From Spiroplasma endosymbiont of Polydrusus cervinus (GTDB taxonomy: Bacteria; Bacillota_I; Bacilli_A; Mycoplasmatales; Mycoplasmataceae): a stretch of 64,000 nucleotides of DNA. Both the position numbers and the translations under genes were made by a program. Below are positions 1 through 12,962 of this stretch, piece after piece (position 1 is the first letter of the stretch; every line of letters starts with the position of its first letter). The notes under the pieces are model-generated. The model did no database searches. It had not been told where the DNA came from and saw only the letters and a list, made by a program, of their open reading frames with translations. Where the stretch lies: assembly GCF_964019755.1 (NCBI RefSeq), contig NZ_OZ026469.1, forward strand, positions 62,001-126,000, read 5' to 3'.

Positions 1-86
1 GCAATCTTATTGACAGTCTTAATAACAATATCTTTACCATACTTTTTTATTAACGACCGCAAAATTAAATATTGCTTTATTTGCAT
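1..86 (-). CDS. Small plectrovirus-associated protein, partial
   Basis: Reading leftwards from ATG at 84-86 gives a short basic peptide starting MQIKQYLILRSLIKKYGKDI that runs off the window edge. A strong AGGAGG lies just upstream. The same 36-residue peptide is complete at 36226-36336 and frameshifted at 50181-50291. In both of those places it stands before a lipoprotein remnant and the IS30-type transposase, so it is part of that repeated plectrovirus-like unit. I do not know its function; there is no recognisable motif and no membrane segment. Confidence 0.5.
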   Translation of the reverse strand, partial: MQIKQYLILRSLIKKYGKDIVIKTVNKI

Positions 87-100
87 AATTTCAACCTCCT

Positions 101-187
101 ATAATTAACTTTTTGTGATTATTGTTTTTTATTTTTAATTTGTTATAATTTTATTAACTTGTTAAGATTTAGTTTTACAGTATACAA
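101..187 (+). repeat. Plectroviral A-type terminal repeat before ldh
   Basis: The stretch ends in the inverse of TGTATACTGTAAAACTAAAT, the outer end shared by many fragments here (14400-14488, 15965-16055, 19250-19347, 26350-26495, 54473-54646, 57112-57285 and others). It lies downstream of the IS30-type transposase in the longer copies, so it is read as the right end of that unit. Here it sits directly in front of ldh. Confidence 0.65.
122..149 (+). promoter_or_regulatory. Outward promoter-like element in the repeat, toward ldh
   Basis: TTGTTT at 122-127 and TATAAT at 144-149 are separated by 16 bases, and ldh starts 71 bases beyond the -10 box. No other equally good promoter lies between the repeat and ldh. 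The same pair occurs in every copy of this terminal repeat. The promoter call is by consensus match only. Confidence 0.5.
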
Positions 188-219
188 TAATGAACCAGGA
201 GATTCAAAGGAGAAAAAAG

Positions 220-1176
220 ATGGAGAATTCAACGAGAAAAGTAGTTTTAGTTGGATGTGGAATGGTTGGAAACAGCTTTTTATATTCAGCAATGAACAGA
301 GGGATTGCACAGCATTATGTGTTAATCGATGCATTTCGACAAGCAGCGGAAGGGAACGCAATTGATTTATCTGATGCTGCTGCTGTCTTAGAAAACCGTT
401 TTAGTACAATTAAAACTGGTGATTATAATGATTGTAAAGATGCTGATTTAATTGTTATTACAGCTGGAAGACCACAACGCGATGGGGAAACACGCTTAGA
501 TATGGTTGCTGATAATGCAAGAATTATGCAAGATATTGCTTTACAAATTAAAGCATCAGGGTTTAAAGGAGTTACTTTAATTGCTTCAAATCCAGTTGAT
601 GTTTTGGCATCAGTTTATCAAAAAGTAACTGGTTTTGCAAAAAATAAAGTTATTTCTTCAGGAACAACTTTAGATTCAGCACGTTTAAGAAGATTAGTGG
701 GGAATAAATTAAATATTGCTCCAGCTAGTGTTAATGCTTATGTTTTAGGAGAACATGGTGATTCATCAGTTTCAGTTTGATCAAAAGCTTCAATTATGCA
801 AAAATCAATTGTTGATTTTGTTGCAGAAGGGAAACTAACCGAAAAAGATCTAGAAGATATGCATCAACAAATGATGAAAATGGCTTATACAATTATTGAT
901 TTAAAAAAATCAACTTTTTATGGAATTGGAGCATGCTTATCATCAATTGCCAAAGCAATTTTAAATGATGAAAGATCAACCTTTTTAGTTGGGGCAAAGT
1001 GTGAAGGGCAATATAATGTTACTGGAACACACATTGGAGTTCCAGCCGTAATTGGGGTTAATGGAATTGAAGAAATTATTGAATGAAAATTAACTAAAGA
1101 AGAACAAGCTAAATTTGAAAAATCAGCAGCGCAATTACATGAAGCCTTAACGGTTGCTCTGGGGGCTTTAAAATAG
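220..1176 (+). CDS. ldh: L-lactate dehydrogenase
   Basis: Cytoplasmic NAD-dependent enzyme that reduces pyruvate to lactate and regenerates NAD for glycolysis, the main energy route of mollicutes. The 318-residue product has the N-terminal nucleotide-binding motif GCGMVG, the active-site motif GEHGDSS with the catalytic His, and QRDGETR. The Gln in the last motif marks lactate rather than malate dehydrogenase, which has Arg there. Trp is encoded by TGA at 778-780 and 1084-1086. The start is ATG 220, set by AAGGAG seven bases upstream; an upstream ATG at 190 lacks a ribosome site. It is a lone gene flanked on both sides by plectroviral repeat ends. Confidence 0.95.
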
Positions 1177-1227
1177 GAAATTGTAAATTGTAAATACCAA
1201 ATGGTATCATGTACGATGAAGCTCTGT

Positions 1228-1395
1228 ATACTGTAAAACTAAATTATAAAAAGTTAATAAAATTATAACAAATTAAAAATAAAAAACAATAATCACAAAA
1301 AATATTAAATTAAAAATATTATTTTTAATATTTATTTTTAAAATTATAAAATTAAACACAACAAAAAAATTTTACTAATCTTAACAAACACTAAT
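1228..1395 (-). repeat. Plectroviral A-type end, inverted
   Basis: It begins with TGTATACTGTAAAACTAAAT and is the reverse of the repeat before ldh, joined to the IS30-type transposase remnant at 1396-2309. Just before it (1183-1225) is a short hairpin-rich stretch containing ATCATGTACGATGAAGCTC, which recurs at 7643-7663. Confidence 0.6.
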
Positions 1396-2309
1396 TTAAT
1401 TTAAAAAAATTTTTTTAAAATATTGTCTTGATGTAAAATTTTCCAAGCAAGGTCTAATTGTGGTATTTAATATATCTAAAATAGATTTTAATCTACTACG
1501 AATATTAATTAATGGCTCATTTTGACCCAATCAACGCCTTATATCTCTATTTATTCTTTCTACTAATGCTTTCTGACGATGTTTACCAGGATCACAAAAA
1601 TAAACTCTTATTTTAAAGTGTTTTTCTATTGTTTTTCATCTATAAAATTATTTTCCTCTATCGGTTAAAATACAACTAAATTTACTAATACCAATTTATT
1701 TAATCATTTTCATTAAAATTGTTAATACAACACTTGCCTTTTTACTAAATAAAATATGATAAAAAAGTATTTTTGATTTACGATTTACTAAAACTAATAA
1801 ATAAAAATTACCACAATCAAGAGTATCCATTTCTCAAATTCCACTAAAACTTAAATCATTTCCATAATCATTTTAAAATTGCTTATAATCTCTAATATTA
1901 AGTAATTTTCCACGATTATCATTTTGTTCCCCATTTTTTGTTTTTCTTTTTTTATTTTTAAAATATAGCATTTCTTTTTTTAAATTAAAATAACCTAATT
2001 TAATATATTTATACATTGTTTTAAAACATACACCAAATTTTACATTATATTGTAATTCATACAAAGTAATAATATTTTGTGGCGAACGACCAAAATTATT
2101 ATATTCATTAGAAAAATGGCTTAATTCTTGTGAATTTAACATTGAATATTTACGACATTGTTTTTTATTTTTATCATGTATTTTTTGTTCTTTTGCAGCA
2201 TTATAATCATTAATATTATCAAACATATTTAACTCTTGCCAAATAGTTCTATAATCTCTATTCATTTGCTTAGCAATTTTTCGAATATTAATTGTTCCAT
2301 TTTTTTTAA
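1396..2309 (-). pseudogene. IS30-family transposase, SpV1 ORF3 type, truncated
   Basis: Read leftwards it matches the IS30-type transposase repeated through this window, from NGTINIRKIAKQMNRDYRT to the C-terminal FKKIFLN. The first ~30 codons are missing because IS-A copy 1 adjoins at 2310. The frame is stopped by TAA after RDYKQF near 1873, where other copies have a Leu codon. Downstream the DRG and VERIN regions remain readable. It is not functional. Confidence 0.8.
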
Positions 2310-2347
2310 TAGACTGCACCCTGTTTAGTAAGTATTAATAAAAAGGT

Positions 2348-3225
2348 TTACAAACTTTCATTTATTATATATTTTTCTTTTTGGTTTGAATATCATTTAT
2401 TTCATTTTTTAACATCATTAATATATTCATTATAAGATTTATAATTTTTATTATGGATTGTTCCTTTTTTAAGTAATGAATGAAAACTTTCAATAATAAT
2501 GTTGTCTGCACAATGATAATTTTTACCCATTGAAATTATAATTTTGTTATCTAAACATTTACTATTGTAATCTTTAGATGTATATTGATATCCGTGATCT
2601 GAATGAATTATTATTTTATTTAAATCTTTTTTTATTTTTTTAATTTTATTAATTGCATCATTTAAATTATCAATTACAAGTTTGTTATTATTAAATTTTG
2701 ATCATTTTACATCAATAATTTCTTTAGTATATCCATCAAGTATTGTTGATTGATAATGTTTTTTACCATTTCAAATTAAATAAGTTACATCAGTAAATAA
2801 ATTGAAAATCTTTCTTTAATATCATTAAAATTACGATTTACTAAATCAGGATATTTAATTATATTTTTATTTCTATTTTGTTTTATTAATATTTTTCTAC
2901 GCATACGCTTTACATATTCAGCTTGAATATTATTTTCTTTCATAATTCGCAATACTTTCTTAGCATTATAAACAATGCCATAATCTTCTTTTAAATATTT
3001 GGTAATTCGACGATAACCAAATTGTTTTAAATTTTCTTCATAGACTTTTACAATATTTTTTAATGATTCGCTATCCTTACCATTACTTGAATAATTTTTA
3101 TATTTATCTCAATAACTACGCTTTAAATCTGTTATATCAAGTAATAAATTTAGTGGATATTTATTAATGTTTTCTTTGATAAAAGATACAATTTTTCTTT
3201 TATTTAATTGTAAAAGTCATGAAGC
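2348..3225 (-). pseudogene. IS-A orfB, frameshifted (copy 1)
   Basis: Second transposase frame with the DDE integrase core (TDVTYLI, HSDHGYQYTS, IIIESFHS). A one-base deletion near 2798-2801, where other copies read AAATAAAATTG, breaks the frame ahead of the first catalytic Asp. Confidence 0.85.
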
Positions 3226-3467
3226 TTTTTTAGTAATTCATACCTAACTTTGTAATAGTTTAAATCTCTTTTTTCAAATGATTCTTTTGGACCTTTATTG
3301 GTGTTTAAAATTCCTTTCTTAAAATTTTCATACCATGAAGCAACAGTTTTTTTATTAATTTGATATTTTTTTGCAATAAAACTTATACTATTATTTTTAA
3401 CCTCGTGTACTATCATTTTTCGAAAATATGCTGTATATTTATTAAATTTTTGTCCTTTTCTTGCCAT
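3204..3467 (-). CDS. IS-A orfA, helix-turn-helix protein (copy 1)
   Basis: 87-residue protein beginning MARKGQKFNKYTAYFRKMIV. The segment SFIAKKYQINKKTVASWYEN is a typical helix-turn-helix for recognising IS ends. The start ATG follows AAAGGAGGTG by nine bases, which rules out the upstream in-frame ATG. Near the 3' end CTA AAA AAG forms an A6G slippery site for a -1 shift into orfB. Confidence 0.85.
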   Translation of the reverse strand: MARKGQKFNKYTAYFRKMIVHEVKNNSISFIAKKYQINKKTVASWYENFKKGILNTNKGPKESFEKRDLNYYKVRYELLKKLHDFYN

Positions 3468-3544
3468 ATAAAAATGCACCTCCTTTAAATTTTAGCAAAG
3501 ACTTTTTTTCTTTACTTACTTTTTTGGGTGCAGTCTAATTTTAA

Positions 3545-3585
3545 TAGTTAACTTTTTATGATTTGGTATTTACAATTTACATAGA
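3545..3585 (+). repeat. Plectroviral B-type end
   Basis: Single arm of the B-type repeat: the inverse of TGTAAATTGTAAATACCAAA followed by TCATAAAAAGTTAAC. It joins IS-A copy 1 to the remnant of another IS3-type element. Confidence 0.6.
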
Positions 3586-3586
3586 T

Positions 3587-4306
3587 TAAATATGTAATAT
3601 CTGTTCCAATTTTTTGGTTAATTCCAGTTGTAGAAAAATTTCTATTTAGAATATTTTCATATCTTAATTGACCAGAAAGTTTTTTATAATTGAATCTTTT
3701 TTTCTAATTATAGCTTTTAATTTCATTTGTTTCATATATCTATATACTACTCATGGATTAATATTTAAATCATATAATTTTTTAATCATAATGTAATCAT
3801 ATTATAACCATAGATTCTTTTAAAATTATGATATGTTGATTGAATAATATCAGCAATTAACTTATTTCATTTATTATATTTTGGTTTCCCCAAACATAAT
3901 CATTTATGATAACCAGCTCTGGAAACTTTAAATATTTTACACAAAGATACAATTGTATAAATATTAGATAATTAATAAATTTTTTTATATTTATTTTTTA
4001 CGCTTAGGGATAAGTACTTTGATAATTCTTCAAATTGTTTTGCATATTCATATATTTCTTTCTTTGTCATTAACTCTAATGGTTTATTGGCAACTCCATG
4101 CTTTCTGGCTCTGCTTTTTATTTGTGTTCCATGACCTCATTCTAAACTTTCTTCACCTTTTGCATTATATTTTTTAATTCATAAATAAATAGTATGTCAT
4201 GAAACATTATATTCCTTTGAAAGTAATTTTACGGGTTTTCTATTTTTGTATAAATTAATAATATTTATTTTAAATTCTTTATTGTTTTTTTCATATAAAA
4301 GAACAT
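3587..4306 (-). pseudogene. Remnant of a second IS3-family transposase (IS150/IS1138-like)
   Basis: Read leftwards from about 4306, a first frame carries NRKPVKLLSKEYNVSWHTIY (an orfA helix-turn-helix) and ends with TAA at 3972-3974. The overlapping second frame gives YHKWLCLGKPKYNKWNKLIA, then FKRIYGYNMITLWLKN, and after further frameshifts INQKIGTDITYLI, the first catalytic region of an IS3 orfB. There the element breaks off at the B-type repeat. The start codons and the orfA frame are also disturbed. A C-terminal piece, perhaps of the same family, lies at 18668-18788. Confidence 0.7.
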
Positions 4307-4384
4307 CTCCTTAATAAATTAATAAAATTTTAACATAATTTTCTATTTTTTATGTCTACTTTATTTTAGATGTTCAAATCTCTT

Positions 4385-4796
4385 TTATTTTTGTTGTAAA
4401 TATGTCTCTAAAATTAATTGCGCAGCTAAACTATCTTTCTTTTGTTTTCGTTTTTTACGAGAAAGATTTGCTTCTAACATAATTTGATGAGCTTGATGAG
4501 TTGTTAACCGTTCGTCAACCAAATGAATTGTTATAGTTGAATCTAATAAAGGTTTTAATAAAGTAACAAAATCATCAACCATTAATGCTCGTGAACCAAT
4601 GGTATTATTCATATTTTTGGGATATCCGATGATAATATCACTAAAATTTTCCTTTGTAATTAACTCCGCTAAATACTGTGCTGCCGCTAAAAAATCGTTT
4701 TCGGTAAAACGGTGAACACCATACGCTGTTGCAATAAGACCACGACTTGTTGCTAGCCCGACCGTTTTCGTCCCTAGATCAACTCCTAAATAATAC

Positions 4797-4804
<8 letters not shown>
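4385..4804 (-). CDS. ruvX: Putative pre-16S rRNA nuclease / Holliday junction resolvase YqgF
   Basis: 139-residue protein of the YqgF/RuvX family, an RNase H-like fold linked to 5' maturation of 16S rRNA and possibly Holliday junction processing. Residues 7-14 give VDLGTKTVG with the first catalytic Asp. IIIGYPKNMN and LVDERLTTHQA match the family's conserved GxP and DER(L/F)(S/T)T blocks. The start overlaps the end of alaS by eight bases, so the two are translationally coupled, a common arrangement in Firmicutes and mollicutes. The length is normal for the family. Confidence 0.9.
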
Positions 4805-7553
<2,749 letters not shown>

Positions 7554-7616
7554 TTTAATATTCCCTTCCTGTTCATAATTAATCAATAGGATTATAGCAT
7601 ACCAAACGAAAAAAAC

Positions 7617-7758
7617 TTCTTTTTTGTAAATTGTAAATACCATAGGCATCATGTACGATGAAGCTCCAAAAAAAATTCTTGTTAAATAAAAAGAGTTGTT
7701 TTTTATTTTTAATTTGTTATAATTTTATTGACTTTTTATGATTTAGTTTTACAGTATA
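7617..7758 (+). repeat. Plectroviral repeat remnants between alaS and hit
   Basis: Contains a B-like start (TTGTAAATTGTAAATACCAT), the hairpin-rich ATCATGTACGATGAAGCTC shared with 1204-1225, then an A-type right end that closes with TACAGTATACA at about 7758. No gene is visible in it. Confidence 0.55.
7696..7723 (+). promoter_or_regulatory. Outward promoter-like element in the repeat, toward hit
   Basis: TTGTTT (7696-7701), 16-base spacer and TATAAT (7718-7723), as in the other terminal repeats. A second TATAAT closer to the gene (about 7796-7801, in TTTGTTATAATTAATG) may be the native -10 box, so the repeat is at most an additional promoter here. Confidence 0.35.
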
Positions 7759-7828
7759 CACAATCCAATCTTCTTTTCAACATAAGTTTAGTTTGTTATA
7801 ATTAATGATATAAGGAGCTGAAATTAAT

Positions 7829-8245
7829 ATGAACGAAAGTAATTGTCTTTTTTGTGATATTATTGCCCAAAAAACACCAAGTAAACAAATTTATGAAAAT
7901 GACCTTGTCTATGCTTTTTTAGATGCCTTCCCCAATAGTGATGGTCATACCTTAGTAATTCCGAAAAAACATTTTGAATATTATAGTGTCACTGATGACG
8001 AATATTTAGCAGAGGTTGCTAAAGTTGGCAAACTAATTACTCAAAAAATGTATCAAGCCTTAAAACCAGCTGGTATCAATTATCTTAGTAATGAAAAAAG
8101 TGAAGCTTTTCAAAAAGTTTTTCACTATCATCTACACATTATTCCAAAATATCAAAAGGATGAAGGATATAGTTTTAAACTTAATGTTGACCAAGGAAAA
8201 TTACGTGATTTAGCAGCAATCCAAACAATATTAACTTTAAAATAA
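7829..8245 (+). CDS. HIT family hydrolase
   Basis: 138-residue histidine-triad protein. HYHLHIIPKY near residue 106 carries the His-x-His-x-His motif that binds and hydrolyses nucleotide phosphoramidates or dinucleotides. The N-terminal CLFCDIIAQKTPSKQIYEND is the usual HIT opening with two Cys of the zinc-type subclass, and HTLVIPKKHFE is the second conserved block. The ribosome site TAAGGAG lies 11 bases before ATG 7829. It stands alone, with alaS divergent on the left and nested IS-A copies on the right. Confidence 0.9.
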   Translation: MNESNCLFCDIIAQKTPSKQIYENDLVYAFLDAFPNSDGHTLVIPKKHFEYYSVTDDEYLAEVAKVGKLITQKMYQALKPAGINYLSNEKSEAFQKVFHYHLHIIPKYQKDEGYSFKLNVDQGKLRDLAAIQTILTLK

Positions 8246-8328
8246 AAAAATTATTTTTTAGACTGCACCCAAAAAAGTAAGTAAAGAAAAAAAGTCTTTG
8301 CTAAACTTTAAAGGAGGTGCATTTTTAT

Positions 8329-8560
8329 ATGGCAAGAAAAGGACAAAAATTTAATAAATATACAGCATATTTTCGAAAAATGATAGTACAAGAGGTTAAA
8401 AATAATAGTATAAGTTTTATTGCAAAAAAATATCAAATTAATAAAAAAACTGTTGCTTCATGGTATGAAAATTTTAAGAAAGGAATTTTAAACACCAATA
8501 AAGGTCCAAAAGAATCATTTGAAAAAAGAAATTTAAACTATTACAAAGTTAGGTATGAAT
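8329..8560 (+). pseudogene. IS-A orfA interrupted by copy 3
   Basis: Normal start MARKGQKFNK with AAAGGAGGTG upstream. The frame runs into the left end of copy 3 after VRYEL and would end DCTQKSK within it. Confidence 0.85.
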
Positions 8561-8630
8561 TAGACTGCACCCAAAAAAGTAAGTAAAGAAAAAAAGTCTT
8601 TGCTAAACTTTAAAGGAGGTGCATTTTTAT

Positions 8631-8894
8631 ATGGCAAGAAAAGGACAAAAATTTAATAAATATACAGCATATTTTCGAAAAATGATAGTACAAGAGGTTA
8701 AAAATAATAGTATAAGTTTTATTGCAAAAAAATATCAAATTAATAAAAAAACTGTTGCTTCATGGTATGAAAATTTTAAGAAAGGAATTTTAAACACCAA
8801 TAAAGGTTCAAAAGAATCATTTGAAAAAAGAGATTTAAACTATTACAAAGTTAGGTATGAATTACTAAAAAAGCTTCATGACTTTTACAATTAA
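8631..8894 (+). CDS. IS-A orfA, helix-turn-helix protein (copy 3)
   Basis: 87-residue protein MARKGQKFNK with the helix-turn-helix SFIAKKYQINKKTVASWYEN. The start is set by AAAGGAGGTG. The frame crosses A6G at 8867-8873 in the phase A-AAA-AAG, the canonical -1 slippery heptamer of IS3 elements. Normal reading stops at 8892-8894. Slippage continues into orfB to give a fused transposase of about 373 residues. Confidence 0.9.
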   Translation: MARKGQKFNKYTAYFRKMIVQEVKNNSISFIAKKYQINKKTVASWYENFKKGILNTNKGSKESFEKRDLNYYKVRYELLKKLHDFYN

Positions 8895-9751
8895 ATAAAA
8901 GAAAAATTGTATCTTTTATCAAAGAAAACATTAATAAATATCCACTAAATTTATTACTTGATATAACAGATTTAAAGCGTAGTTATTGAGATAAATATAA
9001 AAATTATTCAAGTAATGGTAAGGATAGCGAATCATTAAAAAATATTGTAAAAGTCTATGAAGAAAATTTAAAACAATTTGGTTATCGTCGAATTACCAAA
9101 TATTTAAAAGAAGATTATGGCATTGTTTATAATGCTAAGAAAGTATTGCGAATTATGAAAGAAAATAATATTCAAGCTGAATATGTAAAGCGTATGCGTA
9201 GAAAAATATTAATAAAACAAAATAGAAATAAAAATATAATTAAATATCCTGATTTAGTAAATCGTAATTTTAATGATATTAAAGAAAGATTTTCAATTTT
9301 ATTTACTGATGTAACTTATTTAATTTGAAATGGTAAAAAACATTATCAATCAACAATACTTGATGGATATACTAAAGAAATTATTGATGTAAAATGATCA
9401 AAATTTAATAATAACAAACTTGTAATTGATAATTTAAATGATGCAATTAATAAAATTAAAAAAATAAAAAAAGATTTAAATAAAATAATAATTCATTCAG
9501 ATCACGGATATCAATATACATCTAAAGATTACAATAGTAAATGTTTAGATAACAAAATTATAATTTCAATGGGTAAAAATTATCATTGTGCAGACAACAT
9601 TATTATTGAAAGTTTTCATTCATTACTTAAAAAAGGAACAACCCATAATAAAAATTATAAATCTCATAATGAATATATTAATGATGTTAAAAAATGAAAT
9701 AAATGATATTCAAACCAAAAAGAAAAATATATAATAAATGAAAGTTTGTAA
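8873..9751 (+). CDS. IS-A orfB, DDE transposase part (copy 3)
   Basis: About 292 codons in the -1 frame relative to orfA. The IS3-type HTH_21 region GYRRITKYLKEDYGIVYNAK is followed by the integrase core with Asp in FTDVTYLIW, Asp in HSDHGYQYTS and Glu in NIIIESFHSLLKKG. Trp codons are TGA. There is no good start of its own, so expression is expected as OrfAB by frameshifting. Confidence 0.9.
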
Positions 9752-9789
9752 ACCTTTTTATTAATACTTACTAAACAGGGTGCAGTCTA

Positions 9790-10679
9790 AATCTAAAAAA
9801 GCTTCATGACTTTTACAATTAAATAAAAGAAAAATTGTATCTTTTATCAAAGAAAACATTAATAAATATCCACTAAATTTATTACTTGATATAACAGATT
9901 TAAAGCGTAGTTATTGAGATAAATATAAAAATTATTCAAGTAATGGTAAGGATAGCGAATCATTAAAAAATATTGTAAAAGTCTATGAAGAAAATTTAAA
10001 ACAATTTGGTTATTGTCGAATTACCAAATATTTAAAAGAAGATTATGGCATTGTTTATAATGCTAAGAAAGTATTGCGAATTATGAAAGAAAATAATATT
10101 CAAGCTGAATATGTAAAGCGTATGCGTAGAAAAATATTAATAAAACAAAATAGAAATAAAAATATAATTAAATATCCTGATTTAGTAAATCATAATTTTA
10201 ATGATATTAAAGAAAGATTTTCAATTTTATTTACTGATGTAACTTATTTAATTTGAAATGGTAAAAAACATTATCAATCAACAATACTTGATGGATATAC
10301 TAAAGAAATTATTGATGTAAAATGATCAAAATTTAATAATAACAAGCTTGTAATTGATAATTTAAATGATGCAATTAATAAAATTAAAAAAATAAAAAAA
10401 GATTTAAATAAAATAATAATTCATTCAGATCACGGATATCAATATACATCTAAAGATTACAATAGTAAATATTTAGATAACAAAATTATAATTTAAATGG
10501 GTAAAAATTATCATTGTGCAGACAACATTATTATTGAAAGTTTTCATTCATTACTTAAAAAAGGAACAATCCATAATAAAAATTATAAATCTCATAATGA
10601 ATATATTAATGATGTTAAAAAATGAAATAAATGATATTCAAACCAAAAAGAAAAATATATAATAAATGAAAGTTTGTAA
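9790..10679 (+). pseudogene. IS-A orfB with nonsense codon (copy 2)
   Basis: Continuation of the split outer copy. TAA at 10494-10496 (other copies read TCA, Ser) stops it before the catalytic Glu. An Arg in GYRRI is Cys here. Clearly inactive. Confidence 0.85.
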
Positions 10680-10773
10680 ACCTTTTTATTAATACTTACT
10701 AAACAGGGTGCAGTCTAAAAAACAAGACCGTTTTAAAGAATATTCAAAATAGAATTAAGAAGGAGTTTATGCA

Positions 10774-11979
10774 GTGAATTTAACAACATGAATTGTCCAT
10801 GATACTTATGGAAATTGATTTCGTCCATATTGACTTTTTATTTTTTGTGCTTTTGCAATTACTATTATTTTGTCGTGGGTTAATTTTCGGAAACGTGATA
10901 TTCCAACCCAAGGTTTTTATTGAGGAATTTTTGTCATTACCCCAATTGCTTTATTAGGAGCGAGTTTGTTTGGCAAATATGATGTTAAGAATCCAATTTT
11001 ATTTTTTAATTTATTTGCCTTTTGAGAACCCGGAATGAGTATTCATGGAGGGTTAATTTTTGGTTTAATTACTGGTTGAATTTGATTTGGGTTTGAATCA
11101 CGAAAGCATAATATTTCATTATGAGTTTATGCTGATTTAATTGTGCCAAATATTTTATTAGCTCAGGCGATTGGTCGTTGAGGGAACTTTTTTAATCATG
11201 AGTTGTTAGGAAGTCCAATTGCTCGGGAACAGTTAGTGTGATTGCCAAGTTTTATTCGGGACAACCTTTTTAAATGATATGTTCCAACACCACTGCCCGA
11301 TCATTTTCATCCAACCGAGGCAATTGGTTTAAATGGCAGTGGTGTTGACCCCACTGATTTTGTTAATGTTCAATATTTTCAACCAATATTTTTATATGAA
11401 TCATTTGCGAATATTTTACTGTGAATTTTAATTGTGATTGCATTACCGTTAATATTTCGTTATAGTTATTATTGACGGTTTAAAAAAGAAGAACCCGATT
11501 TTAGAAAGTTATCGTGAAAAGGTGTTTCGGCAAAATGATATTATGATGTAAAACCTGATCCAACGATTGTTACTAACTTATCACAGCAAGTAAATTTACA
11601 TAAAGTTTATTTTAAAAATAAACATAAGATGACAAAAAAGCAAGTGATGAAAGCTAAATGAAAATATTGTGGGGCAAGGTTAAAACAAATTTTTACAGCA
11701 GATGTTCGTGCATTAGAAAAAATAGAAAATCCACATCAATTAAAGATTGTGCGTTGTGGTGTTAAAGCGGGAATGTACATTGCTGGTTATAATTTAATTC
11801 GGATAATTTTAGAAACACAACGAAATGACCATGATTTATTTTTAAAAAATATGCGAACATTAGACTATATTATTCTTAGTTTAATGATTGTTGTTGGTAT
11901 TATTTTAATATTATTTGTCCAATGGATAACTGTTAGAAAATGAAGAAAAGGCGGATGATTATATGAAAAACAATACTAA
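10774..11979 (+). CDS. lgt: Prolipoprotein diacylglyceryl transferase
   Basis: Membrane enzyme that transfers diacylglycerol from phosphatidylglycerol to the lipobox Cys of prolipoproteins, the first step of lipoprotein maturation; the lipoprotein at 19380 would be a client. About 401 residues with several membrane segments. The Lgt signature GRWGNFFNHELLG and the SIHGGLIFG block are clear. The start is GTG 10774, with AAGAAGGAG eight bases before it; the nearby ATG at 10769 reads into a stop. The C-terminal part after the fifth helix is longer than in most bacteria. It overlaps trxB by 17 bases, and lgt-trxB pairing is common in Firmicutes. Copy 2 of IS-A abuts its upstream side. Confidence 0.93.
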
Positions 11980-12904
11980 TGAAATATATGATATTTTAGT
12001 AATTGGGGCTGGCCCTGGCGGGATGACAGCGGCCATTTATGGGGCTCGCGCAATGGCAAAAATCGCAATGATTGAAAAAGGGGCTCCTGGTGGAAAAGTA
12101 ACAAAGACAAGTGAAATTGAAAACTATCCTGGTTTTGAGAGTATTCAAGGTCCTGATTTAGCAATAAAAATGTTTCAACAAACTCAGAAATTAAAAATCC
12201 CCTATCTTGCCGATCGCGTAATGAACATTACCAAAACAGATAATTTATTTAAATTAGATCTATTTTCAAAAAAAGAAGTATTGTCAAAAGCAGTTATTGC
12301 CGCAACCGGAACGGTTGAACGAAAATTAGGCGTGCCTGGTGAATTAGAATTAGAAGGACGCGGGGTTTCATATTGTGCTGTTTGTGATGGAGCTTTATAT
12401 AAAGGGAAAGATGTCGTTGTTGTTGGCGGTGGCTATGCGGCGCTTCAAGAATCGCTTTATTTAGCGCGGTTTGTTACTAAAGTGAATTTAATTCATCGTC
12501 GTGATAAGTTCCGCGCTGATAATAATATTGTTACGAAGGTAAAAGAAAATCCCAAAATTAATTTGATTATTGATACAATCATAACCGAAATTAAGGATGT
12601 GGCCGAAAAGTGTGTCACAACGGTTGTTATTAAAAATGTTAAGACAGCGAAAATTGAACAATTAGCAGTGAGTGCGATTTTCCCATATATTGGGGCAATT
12701 CCAACTAGTAGTTTTGCTGCTAAATTAGGGGTCTTAGATCCAGAAGGTTATTTCATTATTAATAATAAATGTTTAACAGCAATCCCGGGATTATACGCTG
12801 CTGGGGATGTTACTAATACAACATTACGGCAAATTGCAACAGCTGTTTGTGATGGAGCTAAAGCAGCCCAGTTTGCCTTAGAATATCTTGATAGTTGTAA
12901 TTAA
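11963..12904 (+). CDS. trxB: Thioredoxin reductase
   Basis: 313-residue FAD/NADPH flavoenzyme that reduces thioredoxin. Order of motifs: FAD-binding GAGPGGMTAA (residues 14-23), redox-active CAVCDG, NADPH-binding GGGYAALQE, and the C-terminal FAD motif AAGDVTN. The start overlaps lgt; GGCGG lies a few bases before ATG 11963. Codon choice is richer in G and C than in the neighbouring mobile DNA. Confidence 0.95.
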   Translation: MKNNTNEIYDILVIGAGPGGMTAAIYGARAMAKIAMIEKGAPGGKVTKTSEIENYPGFESIQGPDLAIKMFQQTQKLKIPYLADRVMNITKTDNLFKLDLFSKKEVLSKAVIAATGTVERKLGVPGELELEGRGVSYCAVCDGALYKGKDVVVVGGGYAALQESLYLARFVTKVNLIHRRDKFRADNNIVTKVKENPKINLIIDTIITEIKDVAEKCVTTVVIKNVKTAKIEQLAVSAIFPYIGAIPTSSFAAKLGVLDPEGYFIINNKCLTAIPGLYAAGDVTNTTLRQIATAVCDGAKAAQFALEYLDSCN

Positions 12905-12962
12905 AACGGTAATTTTACGGTAAGATATATAGTGGATAAAAAAAGAAAGTGAGAAGGAATTT

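Larger units (their letters stand above)
2310..3537 (-). mobile_element. IS-A copy 1 (IS3 family), defective
   Basis: 1228-bp copy of the IS3-family element that dominates the window. Both ends read TAGACTGCACCC inward. The first frame is intact; the second has lost one base near 2798-2801. The flanks do not match as a 3-bp duplication, and the left flank is IS30 sequence while the right flank is a plectroviral B-type end, so flanking DNA has been deleted or recombined. Confidence 0.9.
8561..9789 (+). mobile_element. IS-A copy 3, complete, nested in copy 2
   Basis: 1229-bp complete copy with ends TAGACTGCACCC, both frames intact, and the slippery site at 8867-8873. A precise AAT duplication flanks it. 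It is probably active. Confidence 0.92.
8259..10717 (+). mobile_element. IS-A copy 2, split by copy 3
   Basis: Outer IS3-family copy made of 8259-8560 and 9790-10717. Copy 3 is inserted in its orfA and flanked by the 3-bp duplication AAT (8558-8560 and 9790-9792). After removing copy 3 the outer copy still lacks two bases relative to the others at this point. Its orfB has a TAA at 10494-10496. No matching duplication flanks the outer copy. Confidence 0.9.

Noticed and set aside
1183-1225. tRNA-like or attachment-site sequence around ATCATGTACGATGAAGCTC
   Set aside because: It has short self-complementary stretches and recurs at 7643-7663, but no tRNA features or phage integrase; left as part of the repeats.
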